In this document: positions 6,925 through 16,138 of the stretch, in pieces | Layout: every line of letters starts with the position of its first letter | Numbering within the stretch: the first letter of the stretch is position 1 | From: a virus | Length of the DNA stretch: 34,916 nt | Strand: one strand, 5' to 3' | Virus record (IMG/VR): IMGVR_UViG_3300005735_000011 | Coordinates: 1 to 34,916 of that record | The notes under the pieces: model-generated | The model's input: the letters and a program-made list of their open reading frames with translations, nothing else | The model's database searches: none | What the model was told of the DNA's origin: nothing | Position numbers and translations under genes: made by a program

Positions 6925-7905
6925 ATGACACAATATTTCCAAGGTACAACCGGCAACGGCGTAGGGACTAACTTCGACCCTGATTCAACTCTAACTGATG
7001 GCACTAACTTTTTACCAGAGATTTACAGTAAGAAGGTTTTAAACTTCTTCCGTAAAGCTTCTGTAGTAGAAGCAGTGACTAACACAGATTATGAAGGCGA
7101 GATTTCAAACTTCGGCGACTCTGTAAAGATCATTAAAGAGCCTACAATTTCTGTAAGCAACTACACTCGTGGCGCTGATATTGATCAAACATACATTCAA
7201 GATGAAGTAGATACTCTTGTTGTTGATACAGCTAAAGCTTTTAAATTCATCGTAGATGATATTGAAAGCAAAATGTCTCACGTAAACTGGAAAGAAGTTG
7301 CTGCGTCTTCAGCTGCATATGCACTGAAAGACAAGTATGACGAAACAGTCTTAGCAGCTATGTTTACTGGTGTATCTACAGGTGGTGATTTTGATCACGC
7401 TATTGGTTCTAACAGTAGTACTGATATTGTTGATATGGATGTTAATGCTGGTAATCTTGATATTGGTTTTGCAGATGGTGAACTAGATCCTTTAGACGTT
7501 ATGGCTCGCATGGCTCGTCTTCTTGATGAGCAGAATGTACCAGAAGAAGGTCGTTTCTTTGTAGCGCCTCCTTCATTTTACGAAGTGTTAAGCCAGTCTG
7601 GTTCTAAGTTATTGTCAGTAGACTTTAACGCTGGTCAAGGCTCAATCCGTAATGGTTTGGTAAGTTCTGGTAAGTTGCGTGGCTTTGAGATGTATAAGTC
7701 TAACAACATTGCAACTCCAACTGATGCTGCTGGTAAATGTATTGCTGGTCACGTTTCAGCAACTGCAACAGCTCAGACTATTGTCAACACTGAAGTTCTT
7801 CGTGATCCTTCAAGCTTTGGCGACATCTGTCGTGGTTTGCATGTATTTGGCGCTAAGGTCTTACGTCCTGAAGCCCTAGTATCTGCTCACTACGGTATCG
7901 ACTAA
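6925..7905 (+). CDS. Major capsid protein
   Basis: Shell-forming protein, 326 residues, presumably HK97 fold. The N-terminus has FLPEIYSKKVLNFFRKASVVEAV (in part the N-arm/E-loop start). A middle section contains GDSVKIIKEPTISVSNY and VDDIESKM, and the C-terminal half has PEEGRFFVAPPSFYEVL and GFEMYKSNNI, the pattern of capsid proteins in many podoviruses. A strong ribosome binding site AGGAG lies 10-11 nt before the ATG, preceded by a T-rich tract. It is the only gene followed at once by a clear intrinsic terminator, consistent with the need for high expression of this message. Confidence 0.88.
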   Translation: MTQYFQGTTGNGVGTNFDPDSTLTDGTNFLPEIYSKKVLNFFRKASVVEAVTNTDYEGEISNFGDSVKIIKEPTISVSNYTRGADIDQTYIQDEVDTLVVDTAKAFKFIVDDIESKMSHVNWKEVAASSAAYALKDKYDETVLAAMFTGVSTGGDFDHAIGSNSSTDIVDMDVNAGNLDIGFADGELDPLDVMARMARLLDEQNVPEEGRFFVAPPSFYEVLSQSGSKLLSVDFNAGQGSIRNGLVSSGKLRGFEMYKSNNIATPTDAAGKCIAGHVSATATAQTIVNTEVLRDPSSFGDICRGLHVFGAKVLRPEALVSAHYGID

Positions 7906-7927
7906 TCACTAGATAGTCTATAAGTGC

Positions 7928-7956
7928 GAGGGGTGTAAAAGCCCCTCAATCTTTTT
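7928..7956 (+). terminator. Intrinsic terminator after the major capsid gene
   Basis: GAGGGG at 7928-7933 pairs with CCCCTC at 7942-7947 across an 8-nt loop, followed by AATC and five T (7952-7956). This is a standard rho-independent form of moderate strength. The tail genes downstream have no obvious promoter, so read-through may set the capsid-to-tail expression ratio. Confidence 0.75.
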
Positions 7957-7967
7957 AAGAGGTTTAA

Positions 7968-8126
7968 ATGGCACTACAAAACACAAACAATAAAAAATTT
8001 ACTTTAAAGTCTAAAAATAAACAACACAGTAGAGTACGACAGTCAGCTGTCAGTAATGAACAGTATTCAGATAACTGGGATGCAATCTTTAAAAAGAAAG
8101 ATAAAAAAACTACCGAGGAAAAGTAA
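7968..8126 (+). CDS. Small basic protein between capsid and tail adaptor
   Basis: A 52-residue, Lys/Asn/Gln-rich protein (MALQNTNNKKF to KKTTEEK). A good ribosome binding site, AAGAGG, lies 5 nt before the ATG, and its stop codon directly abuts the ATG of the adaptor gene. GAGGAAA within its last codons serves as that gene's ribosome binding site, so the two are probably coupled. The NEQYSDNWDAIF segment (about 30-41) is the only part that looks folded. Position suggests a head decoration, completion or adaptor accessory role. I do not recognise the family. Confidence 0.65.
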   Translation: MALQNTNNKKFTLKSKNKQHSRVRQSAVSNEQYSDNWDAIFKKKDKKTTEEK

Positions 8127-8900
8127 ATGGCAACATCATATTTAGATTTGACAAATGAACTTCTTCGTGAGTTAAATGAAGTACCATTAACATCTGGTGA
8201 CTTCGGTCAAGCATTAGGCGTTCAAGCGTATGTTAAAGACTGTGTTAATCGTGCATACTTTGATATTATTAATGAAGAACCTCAATGGCCTTTTTTATCT
8301 GCGGCAGAGTCAGGTGGTGTTAATGACCCAATGATGGGTAACGTCAAGGTAGATACTGTAGCAGGACAAAGATTTTATGAGTTAAAAGCTTCAAGCTCTG
8401 ACATTACAACAGATTATAGTTCAGTAGATTGGGACACTTTCTACTTAACAACTGTAGGCGTAGCAGGAGAGACTGCACCATATGTAGCAGCTAACTTACG
8501 TTTTACAACAACAGAAGAATGGAAAGATTATTTAAGATTACAAGAAAATTTAGATGATGCCGATACACAGGCACATGGTCAACCTTCAAGAATTATCCGA
8601 AGTCCTGATGGACGTAAGTTTGGATTAAGTCCAATCCCAAACAAAGTTTATAGTGTTTGGTTTTCAGCTTGGGTTCTGCCTACAAAGCTTTCAGTATCTA
8701 CAGATGAAATTGTATTCCCCGAAATGTATACGTCTGTACTTCTTGCTAAAGCACGTTATTACATTTGGCAGTTTAAAGATAACCCTCAGTCAGCTGCATT
8801 CGCACTTGATGATTATAAAAAAGGATTAGATTCTATGCGTTCTAATCTTATTGAGCCTGTACCTTCATACTTCAAAGACGACAGAGTGAGATTTATTTAA
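8127..8900 (+). CDS. Tail tubular protein A-like adaptor (gp11 type)
   Basis: Head-to-tail adaptor forming the ring between portal and the short tail. The 257-residue length and the N-terminus (LDLTNELLRELNEVPLT, then VKDCVNRAYFDIINEEPQWPFL) match the helical start of podovirus adaptors. The middle has YLRLQENLDD and RIIRSPDGRKFGLSPIP, and the C-terminus a helix with YYIWQFKDNPQSAAFALDDY. This helix-beta-helix pattern is common in gp11-like proteins. The stop TAA overlaps the next start codon (TAATG), so the hub protein is translationally coupled, as expected for proteins needed in fixed ratio. Confidence 0.75.
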   Translation: MATSYLDLTNELLRELNEVPLTSGDFGQALGVQAYVKDCVNRAYFDIINEEPQWPFLSAAESGGVNDPMMGNVKVDTVAGQRFYELKASSSDITTDYSSVDWDTFYLTTVGVAGETAPYVAANLRFTTTEEWKDYLRLQENLDDADTQAHGQPSRIIRSPDGRKFGLSPIPNKVYSVWFSAWVLPTKLSVSTDEIVFPEMYTSVLLAKARYYIWQFKDNPQSAAFALDDYKKGLDSMRSNLIEPVPSYFKDDRVRFI

Positions 8901-10495
8901 TGGCTGCTTCGCAACCTTTTGGTTTTGTATGTCAAGGCGGATTAGATACTAATACTAATCAGCTTGCTGCGCTTGGAAATGCTGGCGTAGCAATGGAGCT
9001 TGTAAACTTTGAAGTTGATTCAGACTCAGGCTACCGTAGAATAAACGGTTATACACCTTATGGTACAGCTAAACCAAACGGCACTAATGATATTAAAGGC
9101 ATTATGGCTTATGCAGGCGGAGTCCTTGTATGTAGTGGTGCAAACATTATGTTTACAATTGATGGCACTACTTGGGTTAATGTAGCACGAGCTGGTCAAA
9201 GCAATCAAACTTACAACCACACTGATTTTTTTAATCTTGGTCTTGAGGATAGAACGGGTCAAGGCCAAACAAGTTTTATATACGAAGAAGGTGCAGGTGC
9301 TCAAGGTACAGTTATTATATTAGATGGCAATAACCTTCCTTATATTCTTAAAATTGAAGGTACAGGAGCTTTAACTTCTAGGACGTTTCATGGTCATACG
9401 TTTGTAATAGAAAACTCTACAGCCCCGACTGTCGGAACTATCCACGAAACACACTTACTAGCTGCTGCTGGAACTAATTTATATATTAGTGACGGAGGAG
9501 ATCCTAAAACTTTCACTGGCGGTGCAGCAATAACTTTATTAGATAACATTATAGGCATAAAAAGCTTCCGTGACGATGTAATTGTATTCTGTGCTAATAG
9601 TATTTATAAAGTTATTAATGTTTCTGATTCAGCCAATTTAGCTATTGTACCTATCACACAAAACGTAGGTTGTATTGCAGCTCAGAGTATTCAAGAAATA
9701 GGTGGCGATTTAGTATTCCTAAGCCCTGATGGTATTCGTACTGTTGCAGGTACTGCTCGCATAGGTGATGTAGAGTTAAGTTCAGTAAGTCGTCAAATTC
9801 AACCTCTCTTTTCAGATCTTACAAGGTCTGTTGGTTCTTATGTAATTTCAAGTGTAGTTATCCGTAATAAAAATCAATATCGCTTTTTTTACTCTACGCT
9901 AACTCAAAGTGTTTCAAGCTCTAGAGGTGTTATAGGGACACTAACTAAAGATGGATTTCAGTGGTCAGAAACAAAAGGAATACAGGCTCACGCAATAGAT
10001 TCAAGCTTTGATACTAACGGAGAAGAAGTTTATTATCATGGCGATAAAGATGGTAATATTTTTCTGCATGATGAAGGCAAAAGCTTTTATTCAGATGTAG
10101 GCGGTTCTCAAACTCCTTTTAATATTAACTCTAGGTTTGTCACACCCTTTTACGATTTTGGGGATGTAGGTAGTAGAAAAACATTACACTATGTAAAAGT
10201 TTCTGTTAGTCCTGAAGACTCCGTAGCTCCTACATTACAAGTAAAGTATGATTACAACTCTATAGATTCTCCACAACCTCCAGCTTATCAAATGACTACC
10301 ATTCCAGTTCCTTCTGTATATGGTACAGCTATATTTGGTGTAAATGCTTTTGGAGGCATAGGCGACCCAATGATTAGACAGGCCGTACAGGGCAGTGGAC
10401 ACACAGCAAATTTTACAATTCAAAGTAATGACCAAGCTGGTTCGTATCGAATCAACGGTCTTTTCATAGATTACGTTCCCGCAGGTAGGAGATAA
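8900..10495 (+). CDS. Tail hub/nozzle protein (tail tubular protein B-like)
   Basis: A 531-residue beta-rich protein that probably forms the distal tail tube or nozzle. It opens with QPFGFVCQGGLDTNTN and ELVNFEVDSDSGYRRINGYTPY, typical of phage tail proteins that stabilise the tail and bind the fibre. Repeated segments such as THLLAAAGTNLYISDGGDPKTF, DDVIVFCANSIYKV and GDLVFLSPDGIRTVAG (in parts) read like successive beta-propeller blades. The C-terminus includes SNDQAGSYRINGLFIDYVP. It lies between adaptor and fibre genes, the usual order. Assignment to the T7 gp12 role is by context and fold impression rather than clear homology. Confidence 0.65.
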   Translation: MAASQPFGFVCQGGLDTNTNQLAALGNAGVAMELVNFEVDSDSGYRRINGYTPYGTAKPNGTNDIKGIMAYAGGVLVCSGANIMFTIDGTTWVNVARAGQSNQTYNHTDFFNLGLEDRTGQGQTSFIYEEGAGAQGTVIILDGNNLPYILKIEGTGALTSRTFHGHTFVIENSTAPTVGTIHETHLLAAAGTNLYISDGGDPKTFTGGAAITLLDNIIGIKSFRDDVIVFCANSIYKVINVSDSANLAIVPITQNVGCIAAQSIQEIGGDLVFLSPDGIRTVAGTARIGDVELSSVSRQIQPLFSDLTRSVGSYVISSVVIRNKNQYRFFYSTLTQSVSSSRGVIGTLTKDGFQWSETKGIQAHAIDSSFDTNGEEVYYHGDKDGNIFLHDEGKSFYSDVGGSQTPFNINSRFVTPFYDFGDVGSRKTLHYVKVSVSPEDSVAPTLQVKYDYNSIDSPQPPAYQMTTIPVPSVYGTAIFGVNAFGGIGDPMIRQAVQGSGHTANFTIQSNDQAGSYRINGLFIDYVPAGRR

Positions 10496-10499
10496 AAGA

Positions 10500-13400
10500 A
10501 TGACAGGTTATAGTAGAACAAGAACCTTTACAAATAATGAGACAATCAATGCAGACGATTTTACTACTGAATTTGATAATCTTACAGCGGCTTTTAATGG
10601 CGTAAGCGGCCACGATCATAGTGGAGGCACTACAGGTAAACCTATTAGCATGGTAGGGAACACTGACGGGTTCACTAAGATCACAGCTAATGAAGGAACT
10701 AATGAGCTAAGATTTTATACTAACGTATCTAGCGCAGCCGCTTTACAGTTCTCAGTTAAAGATGGTGTCATTGAACCAAATGCAAATAGCGATTTAGATA
10801 TTGGTACAACTGCTAAACGCTTTAAAGACTTGTATGTCGATAGTGCTACGGTAACAGGAAATATTGTTGTAGATGGAACAGTAGACGGAATTGATATTGC
10901 AGGTTTAAGCACAACTGTAGGCACTAAAGCTGATGATAATGCTGTTGTAAAATTAACAGGCAATCAAAGTATTGCAGGTGTTAAAACTTTTAGCGATAAT
11001 ATTAGTGCTGCAACTATAGGTGCAAGCGGAGCTATTACTGGCGGATCTTTTGTAATCGGCAGTGCAAACATTAGCGAAGCAGAGCTTGAAACAATTGACG
11101 GTGTAACGGCTGGCACAGTCGCTGCGAGCAAAGCGGTTGTTGTAGATGCAGCTTTAGACATCACAGGCTTCAGAAACATTACACTAACCGGCGAACTAGA
11201 TGCAGCAACATTAGATGTGTCAGGAAACATTGCGGTTGATGGAACTGTAGATGGTCGTGATGTAGCAGCGGACGGCATAAAACTAGATGGTATTGATGAT
11301 GATGCAGATGTGACGGGAACTGCAAACGTGGTTGCTGCTCTTACTGCTGGCAATAATATTACTATTGCTGCTAACGGCACGATAACTGCTACAGATACTA
11401 ACACTGTATACACTGGTGGTACAAACGTAACTATTGATGGTAGCAATGTAATATCTTCTACAAATACAACCTATTCAACAGCTACATCAAGCACTGCTGG
11501 ATTAGTTAAAATTGGATATGTAGAAAATAATAAAAACTACCCTGTAGAATTAAGCTCTGATAAAATGTATGTTAATGTTCCTTGGGAAGATTCTCAAACA
11601 GCAGGAACTGGACTATCATTATCTGGTGGCGCATTTAGTGTTAACGCTTCTCAGACTCAGATTACTTCTGTAGGCGCACTAGATGGTGGTAGCATTACTT
11701 CCAACTTTGGTACAATTAACATTGGATCTAATACTATCAGCACCACAGGCACTATAAATGCAGGAACTGTTAAGTTCCCTTCTCACACAAACGACACGTT
11801 AAAAATTACAAGCACTACAGACGGCACTGCATCTCATTTAGAGTTCTGGGTTAGTGACGACCTTACTGACACTTTTAAGTTTATCACATCCCAGTACTCA
11901 GTAGATGGTGGAGTCTACGCAGAACTTATGACCCTAAAAGCTACAGCTACAGGCGCTGGAAAAGCTTTACTGGCAGTTGATGGTCAGACAAATACACTAG
12001 GTTTAAAGCTTACAAGCTCTCAAGTAGTTACCAGTATTGATACAGACTTAACCGCAGTTTCAACAGCGCATGATACATTACCAACAGCTTTAGCGGTTAA
12101 AACTTATGTAGACGCTCAAGCAGCTGCGGCAAGCGATGGTGATATTACATCCGTTGTAGCTGGATCAGGTTTAACAGGTGGTGCTGTTTCTGGCGATGCT
12201 ACATTAAATGTAGGTGCTGGAACAGGCATTACTGTTAATGCAGCGGACATAGCTATAGACTTAAACGATCTTACAACTTCTACAGCAAGCGCTGACGGAG
12301 ATTTCTTTGTTGTTGTAGATGATGCAGGAGAACAGAAAAAATTAACTAAAGGAAACATTGACCTATCAGGCTTGAACAACGATGCAAATTGGACATCTAA
12401 TTCAGGCACTGTGACTTCTGTTGGAGTCGGTGCAGGCTTAGATGTTGTTAATGGCAATACAACCCCAAGTATTTCTTTAGATCTTTCTGAACTTACAGAC
12501 ATGACTGCTGATGTTGTAGGAACAACTGAGGTAATTTTAAATAACGGCGGCACAAACTCTCGAAAAGCTATCAGTGAAATAAAACTAAGCCAATTCAACA
12601 ACGATTCAAACTTCTCAACCACTGTTGGTACAGTAACAGGAGTGACAGTAGGCACAGGACTAGATGTTGTTAATGGCACTACAGCGCCTTCTATTACTTT
12701 AAATTTATATGAAATTGCTGCTTCTGTTACAAACGCAAATGCCGCCCACTTTTTAGTTACGGATTCTTCAGGTACTGCACATAGAATAGCTAGAGGTAAT
12801 GTTAATCTTTCAGACTTTAATGATGATTTAGTTTATACTAATAATGCTGGTACAGTTACTTCTGTGAGTGTAGGTACAGGCTTAGACGTTTCTAACGTGA
12901 ATACAACCCCAAGTATTTCTTTAAATCTTTCTGAACTTACGTCATCAACTACTTCAGCCGATGCTTATGATCTTATTGCATTAAAAGAAGACGGCACTTT
13001 ACAAAAAGTTCGTAGAGAAAATATAACTCTTGCAGGCTTTGATGGTACTATCCCACAAGGAACAGTTACAGGGGTTACAGCTACAGCGCCTGTAGTTTCT
13101 TCTGGAGGAAACACTCCTATAATAAGCATGGTGGCAGCGACAACCGAAGTTGATGGTTATATGACTTCTGCACAAGCAGAAAAACTTGCAGGTATCGCAG
13201 AAGGAGCTACAGCCGGTGGTGGAATTTCTCAAGTAACAGTAAACACAGGACTAGATGTTGCAAATGGTACAACCGCACCTGATATTTCTTTAGACCTTTC
13301 CGAACTAGAAACTTCAACTACTAATACTGATGGAGCTTTCTTTGTAGTTACTGATAGTTCCAATGATCAACACAAGATTACAAAAGGTAATATTGATATT

Positions 13401-14723
13401 TCAGGGTTTAATAATGATAGTGGTTTTACTTCTAACGCAGGCACAGTGACATCTGTAACCGGAGGAACAGGTGTAGATTCTTCAGGCGGTACTACACCTA
13501 GTCTTAGTTTAAATCTAAATGAATTAGTAACTGATACAGGCACAGTAACTGCATTTGCCGCTATAGTCGGAACAGCTAGTAAAAAAGTTGCTCCTTCTTC
13601 TATTCCATTGTCAGTCTTTAGCAATGACTCTAACTTTACTTCAAACGCTGGTACGGTAACAAGTGTTTCTGTCACAGCGCCGCTTGAAGTTAGTAACGGA
13701 TCAACTACCGCTGCGCTTAGTATTTCAGCAGCTACAAACGAGAATGATGGCTACATGACTGCTACACAAGCAGCAAAACTTGCAGGTATTGCAGAAGGAG
13801 CTACAGTAGGTTCAACAGGCCCTGATTCAATTACAGCTGGAAATGGCTTAACGGGTGGCGGTGACAGTGGGGCTGTTTCCCTTGCAGTAGGCGGAGGAGA
13901 CGGTATAGTGGTAACAGCTACTACCGTTAAAGTAGATAGTTCAGTATTACGAACTACCGGAACACAAAGCATAGGCGGAAACAAAACATTTACAGATCCT
14001 GTAGTTATAAGTACAGACACTAATGACTCTGGAAGCACTTTAACAATTCAAGATACTGAGCAAGGAGCAAGTCAAAGACCTGTTATAAAACTTGATCGTC
14101 AAAGCGCAAGTCCCGAAGTTGGAGATGAAATAGGTGCAATAGAATTTCATGGACGTAGAGAAGGCCCTGCAAGTGTTCAGTATGCAGAAATTAAAGCTGA
14201 AATAAATAATAAAGAAGCAAACACTGCTGAAGGTCAGCTTGTTTTTTCTGTTAGCGATTATACAAATCATGCTGCTGGAGGCTTTAAAGAAGTCTTAACT
14301 ATAAATGAGGACGGGGCAACTATTGTAGGTAATGTAGTTGCAGATTCTTTTCAGGGTCAGATGAAAACTGAGTTGAGCACAGATACATCATTCAGTGTGA
14401 CAGAAACAATAGCAAAACGTAATAGCCGTATAGTTTATACTAATAACGGAGCTGATTCAGTATTTAATTTACCTACTATTTTTACATCTGTTACTGCTGA
14501 ATCTGTTCCAGAAGGTACAACTTGGACACTTATAAACTATTCAGATCAAAGAATAAAAATACAAGCTCCTGTAGGCTATACGCTTTCTAGACTTGTAGGA
14601 GGATCTAAATTAGATACTTCATCAGGGGGTTTTTCATACCTAAACGCTTATGGAGCTTGTGAGATAATGGCTCAAGGTTTAGGATCATCTAACTTTTTAG
14701 TTTACGGAAGCGAGTTGACTTAA
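10500..14723 (+). CDS. Long repetitive tail fibre protein
   Basis: Host-recognition fibre, 1407 residues. The first 60 residues (SRTRTFTNNETINADDF, then GHDHSGGTTGKPI) are a virion-attachment module seen in many podovirus fibres. The shaft is built of Gly/Thr/Ser-rich repeats with GTVTSV...GLDV.N..TTPSISL.L.EL units (about 560-1090), two copies of KLAGIAEGAT and paired TGNQSIAGVKTF / TGTQSIGGNKTF modules. Residues about 1180-1290 have a globular look (DRQSASPEVGDEIGAIEF). The C-terminus (FNLPTIFTSVTA to LVYGSELT) resembles a distal trimer tip. No intramolecular chaperone protease motif was recognised. A ribosome binding site AGGAG sits in the end of the preceding gene. Confidence 0.85.
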   Translation: MTGYSRTRTFTNNETINADDFTTEFDNLTAAFNGVSGHDHSGGTTGKPISMVGNTDGFTKITANEGTNELRFYTNVSSAAALQFSVKDGVIEPNANSDLDIGTTAKRFKDLYVDSATVTGNIVVDGTVDGIDIAGLSTTVGTKADDNAVVKLTGNQSIAGVKTFSDNISAATIGASGAITGGSFVIGSANISEAELETIDGVTAGTVAASKAVVVDAALDITGFRNITLTGELDAATLDVSGNIAVDGTVDGRDVAADGIKLDGIDDDADVTGTANVVAALTAGNNITIAANGTITATDTNTVYTGGTNVTIDGSNVISSTNTTYSTATSSTAGLVKIGYVENNKNYPVELSSDKMYVNVPWEDSQTAGTGLSLSGGAFSVNASQTQITSVGALDGGSITSNFGTINIGSNTISTTGTINAGTVKFPSHTNDTLKITSTTDGTASHLEFWVSDDLTDTFKFITSQYSVDGGVYAELMTLKATATGAGKALLAVDGQTNTLGLKLTSSQVVTSIDTDLTAVSTAHDTLPTALAVKTYVDAQAAAASDGDITSVVAGSGLTGGAVSGDATLNVGAGTGITVNAADIAIDLNDLTTSTASADGDFFVVVDDAGEQKKLTKGNIDLSGLNNDANWTSNSGTVTSVGVGAGLDVVNGNTTPSISLDLSELTDMTADVVGTTEVILNNGGTNSRKAISEIKLSQFNNDSNFSTTVGTVTGVTVGTGLDVVNGTTAPSITLNLYEIAASVTNANAAHFLVTDSSGTAHRIARGNVNLSDFNDDLVYTNNAGTVTSVSVGTGLDVSNVNTTPSISLNLSELTSSTTSADAYDLIALKEDGTLQKVRRENITLAGFDGTIPQGTVTGVTATAPVVSSGGNTPIISMVAATTEVDGYMTSAQAEKLAGIAEGATAGGGISQVTVNTGLDVANGTTAPDISLDLSELETSTTNTDGAFFVVTDSSNDQHKITKGNIDISGFNNDSGFTSNAGTVTSVTGGTGVDSSGGTTPSLSLNLNELVTDTGTVTAFAAIVGTASKKVAPSSIPLSVFSNDSNFTSNAGTVTSVSVTAPLEVSNGSTTAALSISAATNENDGYMTATQAAKLAGIAEGATVGSTGPDSITAGNGLTGGGDSGAVSLAVGGGDGIVVTATTVKVDSSVLRTTGTQSIGGNKTFTDPVVISTDTNDSGSTLTIQDTEQGASQRPVIKLDRQSASPEVGDEIGAIEFHGRREGPASVQYAEIKAEINNKEANTAEGQLVFSVSDYTNHAAGGFKEVLTINEDGATIVGNVVADSFQGQMKTELSTDTSFSVTETIAKRNSRIVYTNNGADSVFNLPTIFTSVTAESVPEGTTWTLINYSDQRIKIQAPVGYTLSRLVGGSKLDTSSGGFSYLNAYGACEIMAQGLGSSNFLVYGSELT
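12404..13745 (+). repeat. Tandem ~160-220 bp repeats in the tail fibre gene
   Basis: Seven units begin with a GTVTSV-like strand at about 12404, 12627, 12848, 13059, 13220, 13438 and 13648, spaced roughly 160-225 bp. Some stretches are almost unchanged at DNA level: the stretch around CAACCCCAAGTATTTCTTTA occurs near 12461 and 12905, and the KLAGIAEGAT segment at about 13161-13212 recurs at 13754-13806. Near-identical DNA suggests recent duplication or exchange between units, a known way to vary fibre length. Confidence 0.75.
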
Positions 14724-14724
14724 T

Positions 14725-15420
14725 ATGATGAACGTTGCTGGCATTTTAGCCGATCAAAATAAATATTTTCCCACCCATACTCAACAAGTTATTGAGTATG
14801 AGTTAGAATTTTTTATATATAATGGATATAATTATGGGTATTCTTATATTAGCGAATACCAAAACTATGGTACAGCTAAAAATGTTAGTGATGAATACGG
14901 CTTAACTAAGCCAAGCGATACAACTATGGTTACGGCAAACTCACTTTATAATAGTCAGACTAATGTTTATACTAATACTGCTAAAAATTTAAACATTTTA
15001 AGTTTTCGTTTTAATTATTATGTGGACGGTAAAAAAATACGTTTTGAAAATTATGGAGCTTACGGTACTGTCGAGACTACTCTTCCCGATTTTAAATATG
15101 ATAATGTGTTTGGAAGAATGGAATGTCATCATGGTGTCCTTCAAAGAAGGCCACAGAATTCAGCTATAAAAGAGTTTGGCCCAGATGCGGGTGATAATTT
15201 TTCACCTGAAAACACAAGTCCAGTTAGCCTATATTTAGCTGATACCGACCTAGACCCTTCAACTGTCTTTAGCAGATATTGTCCTAGTCCGTATTATTGT
15301 CAACAAGGTAGATTAGATTTTGCTAATAACCAAGAAATGATTGACTCAATGGAAAGCCTTGCTGTAACAGGTGCAATAGAAAAACTTAGAGTTTTTTATT
15401 CAGGAATACTTCCATATTAA
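14725..15420 (+). CDS. Unknown protein following the tail fibre
   Basis: A 231-residue protein starting 1 nt after the fibre stop, with tandem ATG codons and no clear ribosome binding site, so it is probably coupled. It is unusually rich in Tyr, Asn and Phe, for example FIYNGYNYGYSYISEYQNY at about 31-49. It has a Cys/His cluster MECHHGVLQRR (about 132-142) and a paired YCPSPYYCQQ (about 184-193). These Cys/His residues could bind metal or form disulfides. The fibre-adjacent position is where many phages keep fibre tips, receptor-binding proteins or fibre assembly factors. I do not recognise the family. Confidence 0.65.
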   Translation: MMNVAGILADQNKYFPTHTQQVIEYELEFFIYNGYNYGYSYISEYQNYGTAKNVSDEYGLTKPSDTTMVTANSLYNSQTNVYTNTAKNLNILSFRFNYYVDGKKIRFENYGAYGTVETTLPDFKYDNVFGRMECHHGVLQRRPQNSAIKEFGPDAGDNFSPENTSPVSLYLADTDLDPSTVFSRYCPSPYYCQQGRLDFANNQEMIDSMESLAVTGAIEKLRVFYSGILPY

Positions 15421-15444
15421 GTTTTAATTCAGTAAGGAGCTACC

Positions 15445-15945
15445 ATGCTTAAAATTATTAAAGAAAATACAACTATAAGTAACGAACAGTTAGAAACGCT
15501 TTATAATTCTAATAAATTAAAAGTAACAACATTGTTAAGGTTTGAAAGTCTTGACGTAACAAAAGCTATTCCTGAAAGTAATGTAGAAGCTAGGCTCAAT
15601 GCTATAGCGTGGCATTTTAATTTTCCACCATTACAAGCATTAAAAATTGTTGATGACACAAACCCAGAAACAGTTTTAGGTTATTTGTCAGCAACTTTAG
15701 TAAATAATAAACTACACACAGGTTTAAATTTATCACCTTATTCTTTATCTGAATTAGTTCTTGCTATACATTCATTTATGGTTGAAGAAGAATTAAATAC
15801 TTGGCAGGGTTGGTCAACATACACACCTACTGAAAAAGAAGAATTTATTAATTCTTTAGGTAGACCAGACCTTTTTGAATATCTGGGGTCAAGCAATATA
15901 GATATTGAATTTGAAGATTGCGTTTTTGATTACAATAGAATATAG
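15445..15945 (+). CDS. Unknown protein, possible tail-fibre accessory
   Basis: A 166-residue protein with an excellent ribosome binding site (AAGGAG, 7 nt before ATG). It reads as a compact alpha/beta globular protein: helical start (KENTTISNEQLETLYN), central AIAWHFNFPPLQALKIVDD, then VLGYLSATLVNNKLHTGLN, and an acidic C-terminus IDIEFEDCVFDY. No signal peptide or membrane span is visible. It lies between the fibre block and the holin, so fibre assembly or modification is the best contextual guess. I considered an acetyltransferase-like fold from the GYLSA segment but cannot support it. Confidence 0.65.
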   Translation: MLKIIKENTTISNEQLETLYNSNKLKVTTLLRFESLDVTKAIPESNVEARLNAIAWHFNFPPLQALKIVDDTNPETVLGYLSATLVNNKLHTGLNLSPYSLSELVLAIHSFMVEEELNTWQGWSTYTPTEKEEFINSLGRPDLFEYLGSSNIDIEFEDCVFDYNRI

Positions 15946-15954
15946 GATTTTATT

Positions 15955-16131
15955 ATGAGTTCAGTACCGACCCCAGAAACAGTAAAAGAAGTAGTAGACG
16001 TAGCAGCAGCTTCTACAGGCATCATGGCTTTAGCAGCTTGGTTGCCGCCTACGGCATCGTTATTTACAATAATATGGTTAGGTATTCGTATTTATGAATC
16101 TGAAACTATTCAAAAGTTATTGAACAAATAG
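15955..16131 (+). CDS. Class II holin
   Basis: A 58-residue inner-membrane protein that probably forms the lysis pore or triggers lysis. After a polar N-terminus (MSSVPTPETVKEVVDVAAA) come two hydrophobic stretches, about 20-31 and 34-46, separated by PP. A charged end, RIYESETIQKLLNK, follows. The ASLFTIIWLGIRIYE segment closely follows the pattern of T7-like podovirus holins (hydrophobic I-I-W-x-x-I/L-R-I-Y/W-E). Both termini would face the same side. It lies between tail and internal-protein genes, as holins do in several podoviruses. Its stop is followed 7 nt later by the next start. It falls below a 60-residue length cutoff. Confidence 0.75.
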   Translation: MSSVPTPETVKEVVDVAAASTGIMALAAWLPPTASLFTIIWLGIRIYESETIQKLLNK

Positions 16132-16138
16132 GTAATTG

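Noticed and set aside
7679-7879. Hydrophobic 66-codon ORF inside the capsid gene
   Set aside because: It is a frame-shifted reading of Leu/Ala/Thr codons, with no ribosome binding site and no charged topology signals.
12116-12679. Antisense ORF of 187 codons and similar ones opposite the tail fibre
   Set aside because: The Gly/Thr/Ala-rich sense codons lack stops on the reverse strand. The products are Pro/Val/Ser-rich and lack domain features.
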